A stretch of 64,000 nt of DNA, from NCBI RefSeq assembly GCF_963855985.1, contig NC_087112.1:7194501-7258500 (forward strand), in the 5' to 3' direction. Shown here piece by piece: positions 1 to 12,800 of the stretch. A program made the position numbers and the translations under genes. The stretch's first letter is position 1. The number at the start of each line of letters is the position of its first letter. The DNA is from Ostrinia nubilalis. Lineage: Eukaryota; Arthropoda; Insecta; Lepidoptera; Crambidae. The notes beneath the pieces are model-generated. The model had not been told where the DNA came from. It worked only from the letters and a program-made list of their open reading frames with translations, and made no database searches.

Positions 1-45
1 CTATGTACAAGTTTCTTTTTAAATAAACCAACTTGTAAATATCGA

Positions 46-120
46 ACTGCCTATGGCGGGAATCGAACCCACGACCTTCCGCTTACCGGGAGACTGCTCT
101 TTCAACTGAGCTACTTAGAC
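46..120 (-). repeat. tRNA-like sequence, probably a tRNA-derived SINE head
   Basis: On the minus strand it reads an A-box (TAGCTCAGTTGAAAG) and a perfect B-box (GGTTCGATTCC) at tRNA spacing, with a mostly paired acceptor stem. The anticodon stem pairs poorly and C replaces the invariant U before the anticodon, so a functional tRNA is unlikely. Confidence 0.55.
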
Positions 121-414
121 ACTGAATGAACCTGTCGAAATTTTCAAGTGTAATACGCTGTTACGGCCGCGTTTCTTCTTCTCAGTCGTTTCGCTTAGCT
201 TGAGAGCCAACTGCGCTCATCTATTGCCCGGTGAAGCTGGAAAAGCTGCTTACGGCTATCTGCAAAGTCAAAATAAATAAATAAAAAATCTTGGCAGAGC
301 GGTCGTGGTCACGTTGAGGCTTTGAGGCGGATACATTTTTGTAAAATGGAATGAGAAAGAAGCTCTAGAACTAGCTAGAAGTCAAATTGAACTGAAAAAT
401 GTAAAAGCTCGTCC

Positions 415-525
415 GTTCCTTTCAACAAAAGGACATTGATGGGCAAAGACTTTCCTCAAGAAATTCGACAACGATCGGTCCTGCGCTGCCTGCATTCAGG
501 TATTTTCCGCGACCTTCATTGATAT
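415..525 (-). mobile_element. RTE LINE 3' end fragment, decayed
   Basis: Resembles the minus-strand form of the RTE 3' terminal segment (CGGTCCTGCGCTGCCTGCAT, then GCGACCTTCA) found many times in this window. Confidence 0.5.
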
Positions 526-675
526 CCGTTAGACTCCGAAATTGGTCAGCAGTATTCTACTACCATGGCCTCATTGCTAAGCCATTTGCCAAACGTGGCC
601 TTTACGTCATAAACCTCACATGGCATAGTAACCCATACCTTCTATCCATACTTGACCCTAACCTTTCCTCCGCAG

Positions 676-834
676 TGGACGAAACCGGCAAGCGTATCCG
701 CACGAACGCGGACCACGGACCAGTGAAGGACTACGACAGTTACGTGTGCGATATCTACAGCAAGTACGTGCCGCAGCCCGTCGACATCAACACCTGCTCT
801 GTGTACGACAGATACGACATACTGGAGGAGATTG
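676..834 (+). CDS. bt: bt exon 1 of window: linker into kinase N-terminus
   Basis: Encodes residues 1-53 of the visible part. It runs DETGKRIR, then a stretch including YSKYVPQPVDI, then YDRYDILEEIG, the first beta strand of the kinase. Acceptor cctccgcag ends at 675 and donor gtgagt starts at 835. The final G is completed by the next exon to give the first Gly of the nucleotide loop. An open frame continues upstream to 519 but lies in intron and RTE-derived sequence, so I start at the acceptor. Confidence 0.93.
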
Positions 835-3800
835 GTGAGTTGCTATTTTGTTATGTTCTGTAGTTTTGTAGAATAGAACTTGCGTAGATAAGCGTTGCCG
901 GAATAACTCCTGTATTCACAAACGATACTTGCATAAGCAGTGCCGTATTATCCATAAGGCACTTTAGGCCAGTGCCTAGGGGCCCACTATGGCCAGGGGC
1001 CCACTATGACCAGGGGCCCAGCACTCCCGATAAAAAAATGAAAAAAAATAATGTTAAAGATTATTTTTATGCAACAAAACTCAAACCACCTCAAAACTTC
1101 GCCTTATTTTGGTTTACACATCCAATCGTCATAATATTTCGATATTGTGTAACCTAATTAATTTTCGTGACGTTGGCATTACTGCTTTGGTTTACATGAC
1201 AGGTCGACGGTCGACGCCCTTCAGAGGCTAAAAAGCCTCACTGCGGAGGCTAGGGAGAGGGCTGAGGGTGTGTTGGCTGTATCATTCAATATAGCCAACG
1301 CTTTCAATACTATCCCTCATTCCACTATACTCTAGGCACTTCAACATCACAGGGTGCCTCAGTACCTTTGAGCGCTGCTGGCCGATTACTTACGGGACCG
1401 CGAAGTCCTGTATGTTAACAGAGACGGCCAGCTCTAACGGCGCGGTATAGCCAGCGGGGTTCCGCAGGGTTCGGTGCTCGGTCTACTCTTGTGGAACCTA
1501 GGCTTCAACTAGCTCCTCCGGGGCGTCCTTCTCGCGGGCATGAGTGTCACATGCTATACGGATGACACTCTGGTCACTGCCCGGGGAAGACATTTGGGGC
1601 CTCGGCACGGCTGGCGTCGGCGGGCGGCACATTAGCCGCTCGCAGAATACAACGCCTCGGTCTGAAAGTCGCGCTGGAGAAGACTGAGGCCCTCTTCTTT
1701 CCGGGGCCTCGCCAGCGCGCCCCTCCCGACGCGTTGAGGACGTTAGGATTGACGTCAAAGGCCAAATGAAATATCTGGGCCTCACGCTTGACGGGAGGTG
1801 GCATTTTAGCCCGCACTTCAACGGGCTAGCGCCACGCCTCCTCAAGGCAGCCAGCGCACTGAGTTGGCTCCTCCTGAATTTGGGAGGGCCACAAACGAGG
1901 TGTCGTCGACTTTATGCCGGCGTTCTGAGGAACATGGCGCTGTATGGCGCCCCAGTCTGGGAGAACGCACTCAACAAGAGGGAGAATGCTGCCCTTCTGC
2001 GCAGACCCCAGCGGGCCATAGCGCAGAGGGTCGCAAGGACGTGCGTCCTCGCTGGTACTCCTCCTTGGGAGCTAGAAGCTGGGGTCTTGTCTGTCATCTA
2101 TCACTGGATGGCAGACAAGACCAAGGCGCGTGGAAAGCGCCCGGCCCCGGAGCAGTGCGGCGCCGTCACGAAGACATGACTCGCGCGCAGTTTGACCGCC
2201 ATTGGTCCTGTTCTGGACCAATGGTTGGAACGACCGCACGGGTTCCTCACGTTCCGTCTGGCGCAGGTGCTGACTGGGCATGGCTGCTTCGGTTCGTACC
2301 TGCAAAGAATCGGGCGAGAGGAATCCCCGTGTGCCACAAATGTGGCGCGGCGGATGACACGGTGCAGCACACCCTCGCGGTCTGCACAGGCTGGGAGGAG
2401 CAGCGTCGTGTCCTCACTGCGGTCGTGGGCCGGGATCTTTCGCTTCCAAGCCTGGTCATCGCCATGCTGGGAAGTGAAGGATGCTGGAAGGTGGTCGCCT
2501 CCTTTTGCGAAGAGGTGATCCTTCAGAAGGAGGCAGCGGAGCGCGAGCGAGAGAACGATCCTCTCGCCCCATCGCTCCGCAGGCGGAGAAGGGGCCGGAG
2601 AAGGCAGTTGTACGACCGTTCTACTCTGCCCCCAGGTGGCGGCCAGCAGGCCGGGGGTGCGGGGGCACCCTTGTCACCTTCGTCTGACGGGAACGGCTTG
2701 GCGTTTCGGGCATTCCCGTCGGACAAGGGGGGCGTGTAGGGTCCGCCGTGTAGGCGAGCTGTCGCTGTAGCGTGGTGTCGCGGAAGTCTAAGGCTACGGC
2801 CGGATACTCGCGACACCCCCACTCGGGCTACGACGAAACGCCGCGGAGGTTTTAGTGGGTATACCCCGTCCTTTTCCCTTTTTAGGGCGCCGGGAGTCCC
2901 ACACACCACCCTGTCCCCCTGCAATGGTGACAGTGCGCAAAGCATTTCCTCCGCGACAAAAAAAAGGGGGGCCCAAAACGAGCTGTGCCTAGAGGCCCCG
3001 AGATGGTTAATCCGGCCCTGTGCATAAGTGACGCTAAGCGAAGTCGAACGTACAGAGTTGATTAGAGCTCTGTGATTGGTTCACACTCACTCAAGTATTG
3101 ACTATGAACATGTTTTTGGGACCCTGTGTGTCCACGAGTACTGTGAGACCTAGTAATGTTTGTGAATACGGGCGTAAGACTACTTGATGCCATAAGCAAA
3201 TACACACTTTTTTAATCGACTTGTGTCAGGTAATACATTTTAATGTGATTTTAAGACTTAATAATACATTTAAAAAGATCTCAGATTATTTATTATACAC
3301 AAAATATTTACTCAGTGCTTATTCATAGATTGTATTGCATGATAAGTATTACTCACCCTAATAAATGTATGAAATATAAGGTTGAAAAAGTAAACGTGCA
3401 CACTTCATAATTATAAAGTACAGAATATAACTACAATAATAATTTAAATAAGCATGTAAATATTAAATAAACTAAAACTCACGAAGTTGCTTGCGAATTT
3501 TCTCTAGGCGGTCGGAATTTTTAGGTCCATTTTTACAATATTAGAATGCATGTTTAATAAAGTATTATTATGTAGTTTTAAAACTCCTTACTTTATGCCT
3601 TATTGATGGCTTACCTCAACATCATATTGAGATATCAATATTTTATTCATTGTCCGTCCGAGATTGATTCTTTTTTAATCCGATATTTTCAGCAATGTCA
3701 GCATGTCAGCAATACTAACCATTAAAATAGTCCCAATTTAAAATCTAAATAAATGGACCATCACTTAGTATCCAAAGAGTTTTCATTAACATAGCGACAC

Positions 3801-6800
3801 TAACGAGTAGATTTGAACCTTAATCCTGGTACATATAAAGATGAATTTCGCAGGTGACTTCATGAGGGCTTCGTCTAAAAGGAAACGCAAACGCACTGGA
3901 GGTCTGTGTGTGAATAGATCGATGTAGTGCATCTCTTTCTCTGCATCCTTCTGTCTCACACGCATACTATTTATACAATATTTATACAAATAAAAGCTTA
4001 GATATACAAAGCATGATATAAAAACAAACTATACAATTTCAAAGACTTTTCTATGTAGATCTACGGCAATGAATTTTAGCGTTTTTTGGTATTTAGTACA
4101 ATAGAAAAACATAAAGATGTCTAAATTAATATTTGAGATAAAATTCGTCTATCGATCCAATACTTGGATTTGTTTCAAAATGTTTTTCTATTGGTTTTAT
4201 TGTAGATTAAATAAAACTTAATCATATTATTTTTCAACACTATACATAATAACGGTATATATTATTATATAAAACATATTATTATATTGTGGTAGTTTAA
4301 GTGCACGGTTTTAGCTTTATACAATATTTAAAATTAATATTTATTCATCAACAAATATTTATAATTAACAGGAATGTGCGTCTTCCTAGTTATAAAATAC
4401 ATATATAATTTAGACGATTGGCAACAAATAACCGAGCACAAAATTTTAGATATCTTATAATATGTAATACGAATAAGTGAAAATATGTTCCTCAATAGAA
4501 ATCATAAGCATTCGATTCCTAAAGCCGCGCGTAAGGGTTGCTACACACATAAGCGGGCTGACATTAATCGCGACAACTGGGCGCTAATAATCAAATATAC
4601 AAAATGGCGATAACTAAACAAAATGGACGATGGTGATCACTTGCCATCAGGTGGTTCACTGTCAAGTCTGCTGCAACCAAAAATAACTTTTTTCAAAATG
4701 AATTCATATTTTCACTTCAAAAATATGTATGCTTACCGTGAGTTTACGTTAGGTGTGCTCGCATCAAAGAAATCTATGAAGATCTTAGTTCTTGAAATTC
4801 ACCGCTTCGGGCGCTGTACAATCTGTCATGTCGGCCGATAGTTTAGTCGGGCAGTTGATCAGTATGGGCATGTATGGGAGTGCGCACACTACGCCGATTC
4901 GATTTGGCCGATTCTTCATACAAATTAAAATCGGGCACAACTATCGGCCAACTAAAAATCAACGGTGTGCGCCTACTCTTAATGTCATTTTTCTTCGCAG
5001 CACACCTAACGTAAACTCATGGTAAACACATTAACCTATCTAACTAAAATCACTCAAAACCAATCACCCATTAAAAAAGTCCCAAAACTCAGATGCATGA
5101 GGTGCGTTGCACTGTTGTAGGCACAGGCGCGTTCGGCGTTGTCCACCGTTGCCGTGAGAGAGCCACCGGCAACTATTTCGCCGCTAAATTCATCCCGGTC
5201 ACCGGTGCGATGGAGAAGGAACTCATCAAGAAAGAGATAGACATAATGAACCAGCTGCACCATAGGAAACTGATTAATCTTCATGATGCGTTTGAGGATG
5301 ACGATGAGATGGTGCTGATATTCGAGTTGTGAGTATATTTTGTACTCTTTTTTGTTGTTCTGTTAAAGAAGTATTGAAGAACCCTTCCCTGTCTTCGCTG
5401 TAAACAAGTCATACTCTGGTTTTGTGTAAGATTTTGGGTTACTAAAAATTTACGTTAAAATGTAGTCTCAGTCTATTTACCTACATGAAATACTTTTAGA
5501 GACTACTAGCTTTCCGCCCGCGGCTTCGCCCGCGTGGAATTTTGTCTGTCACAGAAAAACTTTATCACGCTCGTCCCTGTTTCAAAAACCGGGATAAAAA
5601 CTATCCTAAGTCCTTTCCCGGGACTCAAACTATCTCTGTACCAAATTTCATCAAAATCGATTCAGTGGTTTAAGCGTGAAAGCGAGACAGACAGAGTTAC
5701 TTTCGCATTTATAATATTAGTATAGATTCAGAAATTTCGCTGATATGACCCAAATGGTAATGTACTTTTTTATTTTTGGAGAATGTTAAATCCCAAATGA
5801 TTGTTTAATTGGGGAAGGCAGCCAGCAGTGGACGTCATTTGGCTGAAACGAATATCCCAAATGTAACTTCCTTAGATCTCTAGCGTCTTAGACTGCCCTA
5901 AATACAAAATAAACACTAGTTCTATCGTAGTAAAAAAAAAAACATTTTATTATCAGACAAAAGCAGTCCATAGTTTGGTTAGCAACAATTTGATCTTAGA
6001 GACTATGTTAGTAGAGTAATAAAGTAGTAAATCTAAATAAATCCTTCCTTCCACAGCTTGTCCGGAGGCGAGCTATTCGAGCGCATTACAGAACCTGGTT
6101 ACAACATGAGCGAGGCCGAAGCGGCTCACTACATGCGGCAGATTTGCGAAGGTGTCAGGCATATGCACGAACAGAACATTATTCACTTGGACCTGAAGCC
6201 CGAGAACGTCATGTGCCAGACACGCAGCGGCACTGATGTCAAGGTGAGTCTGACTTCAGGTGATGGACACTACATGCGGCAGATATGCGAGGGTGTCAGG
6301 CATATGCACGAAAAGAACATCATTCACTTGGATCTCAAGCCCGAGAACGTCATGTGCCAGACACGCAGCGGCACTGATGTCAAGGTGAGTCTGACTTCAG
6401 GTGATGGACACTACATGCGGCAGATATGCGAGGGTGTCAGGCATATGCACAAACAGAACAACATCCACTTGGATCTCAAGCCCGAGAACGTCATGTGCCA
6501 GACACGCAGCGGCACTGATGTCAAGGTGAGTCTAACGTCAAGATCTTCCAAGCTTCGGTCGTGGAATAGAGCCAACATCAATGTGGACTTTAGGCAGTGA
6601 GGATACGGTTGAAAACTAATAAAAATACACTTTTCTTCAGCCTCATTATGACTGTAACATGTGCGGTTAGGGCCTGCATTAAAAACGCACGCGTTTCTAT
6701 ATCGAAAAATAGTAAGAACAGCGCAGCGTGGCGCATACTCGTGAGATGAGTTTCCACACGCGTGATGGGTGGGAATATTTTTACGTAAATGTCATTTGCA

Positions 6801-9800
6801 TGGAAGTGTCCAACCCTGCCATGTACTGCGTGTGCGCAAATAAATAACCTACCAACTTTTATTCGTCTCCTTGAGTTTTCTTCCCTATAAATTTTGGTAC
6901 GAGGCTGGTACTTGTAGTGCAACTAATAGGCGTGCGCACGCACCGGATATCCGCATAAGTTTTAACGTACAGTCTTAAATAAACTCGCTCGTTTGCCTCT
7001 TATCACATAAAAAAAACTCTAATGATAGATTACTCAGAATTTTAAACTTTCGCGTTCCATTTCAACTAAAATTGTAAGACATGGGTCTTAACGCGACGTT
7101 TATTAATGAGTTACATTATGTACTCACGGCTTGACGTTCGGCTGCGATGCTGCAGCCGTGGTCACAAGCAGACTTCTTGTTTTAGATTACTCAGAAGTTG
7201 CGACTAATATTAAAGATTCTCTATTTTGCAACAACATTTAAATTGTAATGTGACATGCAATAAACGATTTGAATTTGAAAAAAGATGGTGCGAACGAGAT
7301 CTCTGTGATTTAGTAAAAAGTAACGTAAATAGACCACGATCAAATTCTAACACACTATGTCGTTCACAGATCATCGACTTCGGTCTGGCCACGAAACTGG
7401 ATCCCAACGAAGTTGTCAAGATCTCCACCGGTACGGCCGAGTTCGCCGCGCCCGAGATCGTGGAGCGCGAGCCGGTTGGATTCTACACAGACATGTGGGC
7501 CGTGGGAGTTCTATCATACGTGCTGTAAGTGTTTCTCCGATATGTCACCTAATAGGCGTCTCGAAGGGGGAGGAGAGGGCAATAGACAGTTTGACACCAT
7601 ACCCCAATAATTGGAAACCACAACTGTTTTAAAAAGACCCTTCATTCTGGTCTTAAAAACTTAATTTATTTTAAATTACCTGTAAATTACGATTTTTGTT
7701 CGCATTGTAATTGAAAAAAGTTGTTTAATTGAGTTGACAAAATAGTGACGTCACTTGCTTGTAGTCCCATACAAAATCTATGGGAGAGTTTCGTTTTGAC
7801 AGTTTTAAAAAGTACGTCAATTGACTGTGGTGTCAACATGTCTATTGTCCCCCCTTTGGATATTGTAAACCCCTGCTACATCTCTACCCCACCCTTTTGC
7901 CTCGTTCTTAAGTGTCTAATACCATATTATGGTAACACATATCAGGAATTTTTTTTTCAAAGGGGTCACTTAAAAATTAGGGATTGATGGTGAAAACGGG
8001 CATAAAACCCAGACAAATGTCTAAAACTGAATGTGGCCCCTCCCCTTTTCTGGTTCAAACTGTCCTTTCTACCCTCGATGGGTTATAAATGTGTGGTTTC
8101 TAAAATTGACCACGATTTTTATTTCTGTATCTATTCAGATTTAAAATGACTATAAAATGATTAATGGTCTATGGCTGGGTTGCACCATCTTACTTTAGCT
8201 TTAACGTCGTCAAAAATCTGTCGAACTCTATACAAAAAGTACCCGACGTTATCTTTATAGTTATCGTTAAAGTTAGGTGGTGCGACTCAGCCTTAGTTTA
8301 TTTACAACAGTGTTTTTCGATAAATTGACTGATAAACTAAATAGAACTGCACTTATGATTAGAATATCAACACTAGATTTACCCTATTCATAAGCAAATA
8401 GTATTTAAATTAAACAACAAATACTTACCTCTATTTATCCCACAGCCTCTCCGGCCTATCACCGTTCGCGGGTAACAACGACATCGAAACCCTTAAGAAC
8501 GTGAAGGCCTGTGACTGGGAGTTCGACGAGGAAGCCTTCCAGCATGTATCTGATGACGCCAAGGACTTCATCAGGCGGCTGCTGGTTAAGAACAAGGAGT
8601 GAGTACTGTTTTGATAACACTTGAGTCATTAAGACATTTGTAGGACAATCTATACTAATATTATAAAGCTGAAGAGTTTGTTTGTTTGTTTGTTTACTTG
8701 AACGCGCTAATCTCAGGAACTACCAGCACAGAATAATAATAAGTACTTCGTACAGAAGATTTTCTTCGCGAAGGTATTTAAAAAAATGTATGCTCAATGT
8801 CGTTAACAATATGGTGTAATTTAGCTTGTCTCAAGAGTCGAGCACCATTTTGTTGACAAACGTCAGTGATCGGTACTGCGCCGAAGACATAGGGCCGACT
8901 TCGGTAAAATGATGTGTGACGTGAGGTGCCAAACTGCGAAAAATGGCGGAGGAAATACATGAATAAGCATGAATTATATTTTGTGTTTCTAATATTATTC
9001 AGGCAGTTAAAAAATACTGCAGAGTATTAATTGCACCACCGTTTTTACATATGGTTTATTGTCTTTACAATGCAAATGGGTGAAGAATACGTGCGTGCGT
9101 CAATACTCGCTCGTGATTGTCCTGTCGATTTGGTATCTCAGGAGGGGTAGTCGCGCGTGTTTTGTTTTCGATGCAAACTCGCGGAGATGAACAGGCCTGC
9201 TACCAGTCCGATTTGAAAAATTCTTTCAGTGTCAGATAGCCCATTTATCGAGGAAGGCTACCATCACGCTACGAGTAATAGGAGCAAAAATGATTTTCAC
9301 GCGTACGAAGTCGCGGGCACTGCTAGTCACGAAATACAGGGATAATGTACAAAGTTGCTTGTAGTGGATAGAAAATCGTCAAAGATGAAATAGAAGTAAC
9401 AAACATACTTTTGTCAAGTAAAGTCTGCCTTTTGCATTTATGACGTTGTGTATTATTATGCATGTAGATTCATCTATGTATTTGTTTATTAGATATAGTC
9501 GACCTGCCTACGTGATCAGAAATGAAAAGAGCCGTCAGAACTAATTTAATTAAAAATTAAGCCCTCAAAATTACTAAAACAAGTAGAAGTGGGCAAGTCA
9601 CATAGCTCGTGGAACTTATGCCTTTGGAGCAGAAAACTTCTCGACTGGCTACCATACTCCTGAAGACTTATTATTGCAGGCAGGCTGAACACTCGGTAGA
9701 CTGAAGATCAGATGATGGTCTAGAAAAGTGCCTGGGTGTTGGCAGGCCCATTATTTTTGGAAAGTTTTAAGTCTTTGTGCGTTAGAGGAGGCCTTTGTCC

Positions 9801-12800
9801 AGCAGTTAATGACTTTTGGTTTGAAACAACGATTAGTCGTAGGCCCTGACATACCTCCATATTCTACTTATTCCCACTTGTCACCCCCAGGAAACGTATG
9901 ACAGCCCACGAATGCCTGATGCACAAGTGGTTAGCCGGAGACGCGGCTGCCGCCAGAACCGCCACCATCGAAGCCAGGAGGTACGAGGCGCTGCGCAACA
10001 GGCTACGGGACAGATACGAGGTGAGTTATGAGAATAAACTTTTTAGAATGATACGTATTGCATGCAAAAGACAGCGTGCCAAAAAGGTCCTCAACTCGGC
10101 ATTAGTCGTGTCATTAATCGCGTAGACACGGCGCTGATTTTCAGCCCTTTCCAACGAAATAGCAGGCCTTAAGCGCGCATCGACCTGTTCTAGCGTTTCA
10201 CTTTCGATTCACCATTTTTTTTTATCCACAACAAGGAAGCTCTTGGCCTGTATCTCACCTGATGGTAAGTGACGATCAGGCCGAAGGTGGAAGCGAGCTT
10301 CAATCGGAATCCTTTTTGAACCTACACTGGACAGGGAATTGGCCATAGATCAATAATAATATTTCAACATTGCTCCAAATAATCTTAAGTCCAATCGAAA
10401 ACCTAATCTTAAGTCCAATCGAAAACCTGTTCCGTTTTTTAAATCAGGTACCTAATTTACTAATTTGCTACTACTAAGAGATACTAAAATTACCATTTTT
10501 GTTTAGAACTGGTCATCGTTCGCGCTGCCGATCGGCAGGCTGAGCGAGTACAGTTCGCTGCGCAAACTGCTCATCGAGAAGTGGAAGATATACGACGGAC
10601 AGTTCGGTGAGTTCATTACACTCAAGTTTATTCTGGCACTCTCACTGTAAATAAGGCTCAAAGTAAAAATCATAATTTCCAAAAAAAAAAACCTTTAGAC
10701 AGTCAATTACTTTTATCAAAAAAATCGAGTATTTCTTGATAAGTTAACCGACGGAATAATTCAAACTCTTGCTTTTTTACCAAGGAAACATCCCTATTGC
10801 CTCGGCTATGGCACTTGGATATGTGATTGCAATTATGTACTTTGTTTATTGCCATATTAATATGTATGCCTGTATGCCATATTACGAGTATTGCTAAAAG
10901 GGAAGCAATTTCCAGTCTTAACTTTTATTTTTCCCCATCATAACATCGTTCATATCAACAGACCGGCGGCAAGCGGCGCCGCGGTTCGTGATCAAGCCGC
11001 AATCGGCCTTCTGCTACGAGGGCCAGTCCGTGAAGCTGTACTGCCGCATCATCGCTTGTGCCACGCCCACCGTCACGTGGTCTCGCAACAACCACGAGCT
11101 CAGGCAGTCCGTCAAGTTCATGAAGAGGTACCTTATCTTATACGAAACCCCGCCTTAACTTAGTGCCCTATTAGGATCCTGTGCTTCGCCTCTCATTCTT
11201 CTTAGCCTGGATAAGAGGAACTTCAGTCTTCTAGTGGGCCCTGTCATTTGTGGGTCGCGCATCAACTACGAGTTGCGCCAGTCCGTCAAGTTCATGAAGA
11301 GGTAACGTCTTTGTTGTAGTCTCTGTCCCTCTCTGGCGTCTCGTAGGGACAACGTGCGTTTTGCTACGAGAGCCAGTCAAGCTGTAGCCACGCCCTCTGT
11401 CACGTGATCGCTACGAGGCCTTCTGCTACGAGGGCCAGTCGAGCAAGTTGTAGTCACGCGCTTTGTCGAAAGAGAATGTCTCCAACTTCCTCATTGGCCC
11501 TAGAGCAATTCCAAGTATACCATCAATAAAAGCCTAATTAGAGTCATCAAACCTCTCAGTCATTCAATTAGAGCCATTAGAACTTCATAACTATGAGTTG
11601 TTTTCTATGTGTAAGCTGAGGACACGTGTCTCCAGCTGACACATCTGTATCTTCGTAAATATTTATGCTACGATAATGTATTATACCTCAAAAATTACAG
11701 TCGAATCCAAATAGTAGGCTTTCCACTTTTCAAGACTTTAGCTCAAATACTGTTAAAACCACGATCAAAAAACTATGTGCGAGCTGGAGTACCGTGTCTC
11801 CAGCTTACACATCTGTATCTTCGTAAATATTTAAGCTACATCAATGTTTTATATCTCATAAATTAAAGTCGAATAAAAAAACCCGACTTCAATTCTTTCA
11901 AAGCTTTATTTCGAACCGTTTTCGAACTACGAACCGATACGTATGTGTAAGCTGGTGACACGTAACACACGGTGGATTATTAAAACCGTATAAGTTAGAG
12001 TTGCGTTTTAAAGATCAAATAATTCGTTATAATTGAAGTACACACGAGACATAATTTCAAATCTCTAGGCCTCTTAGTTTCAGAATTAAAAGCCAAAAAC
12101 TATTTTCCCGCCAAATAATTCAAATAATATGGGTCGACTGCGACGTTGCCGTTCCGTGCGTCCACTAGAGCAATCGAATTTGAACTTAAAAACTAGTACT
12201 GTTCAATGAATTCAATGACTGAATCATTTTTATTTGTAGTTTAAATCATTTAATTTCGATTATAAGAATTTTAGACTAGGAGCCGGCTGATTTCTGTATT
12301 GAGTACTTAATAACCTATATTTTATTAATAAGAAAAAGCTAGGTAAAACAAAATTATATTTTAATATACAAGTATAATAACGAACTTGTTTCCAAAGACT
12401 CAAATATTTGTGGCGTTTCTAAACGCAACCACTTTAATTTTTATTTAAATACCGTGAAGTCCCACGATTCTGCCACGTCAAGTGGCAAAAATGGGCAACA
12501 ACTATACAGGGTGGAAACGTTAAGTGATCTCACTCGATTATTTCTTAACTATACAAGATATTAAAAAACTGGTTACTGATCCTGAAAGTGCTTAATGAGC
12601 TCTTTCAAACGGTACCAATAATAAGTTACAGAATAAACTGGATCTATCTGAAAATTCAATGTTTCCAGCTCCACTTAAATACTTAAAATAAACTCGTAAA
12701 TTGTATTCTTATTTTAAATTATTAATGAAAAACATTGGTTTTAGGCTTTACTTGCTATAATATTGTCAAGAGATGAGTGTCATGACTGTGGTAGTACTAA

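Larger units (their letters stand above)
1..675. other. Upstream bt intron, with a tRNA-like piece and an RTE 3' fragment
   Basis: Intron preceding the first visible exon. Apart from the tRNA-like piece at 46-120 and the degraded RTE 3' end at about 415-525, I see no coding sequence. The small open frame from 519 is read-through of intron into exon 676. Confidence 0.6.
904..3178. mobile_element. MITE interrupted by a hAT element
   Basis: Inverted ends CTGTATTCACAAAC (left) and GTTTGTGAATACGGGCG (right) match another copy of the family at 43726-43940. The central part is split by the 938-3020 insertion. Confidence 0.65.

Noticed and set aside
46..120. Functional tRNA gene on the minus strand
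   Set aside because: A and B boxes are good, but the anticodon stem has mismatches and the base before the anticodon is C, so a SINE or tRNA relic is more likely.
519..863. Open frame of 114 residues as a stand-alone gene
   Set aside because: Its first half is intron with RTE remnant; only 676-834 is coding, as a bt exon.
1498..2945. Several open frames on both strands between 1.5 and 2.9 kb
   Set aside because: All fall in the GC-rich dead LINE. Only the plus-strand frames with RT and Cys/His motifs have meaning, and those are broken.
6058..6600. A separate 180-residue protein with three kinase catalytic loops
   Set aside because: It starts in the middle of a spliced exon and reads through three splice donors. 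It is the kinase exon plus copies, not an independent gene.
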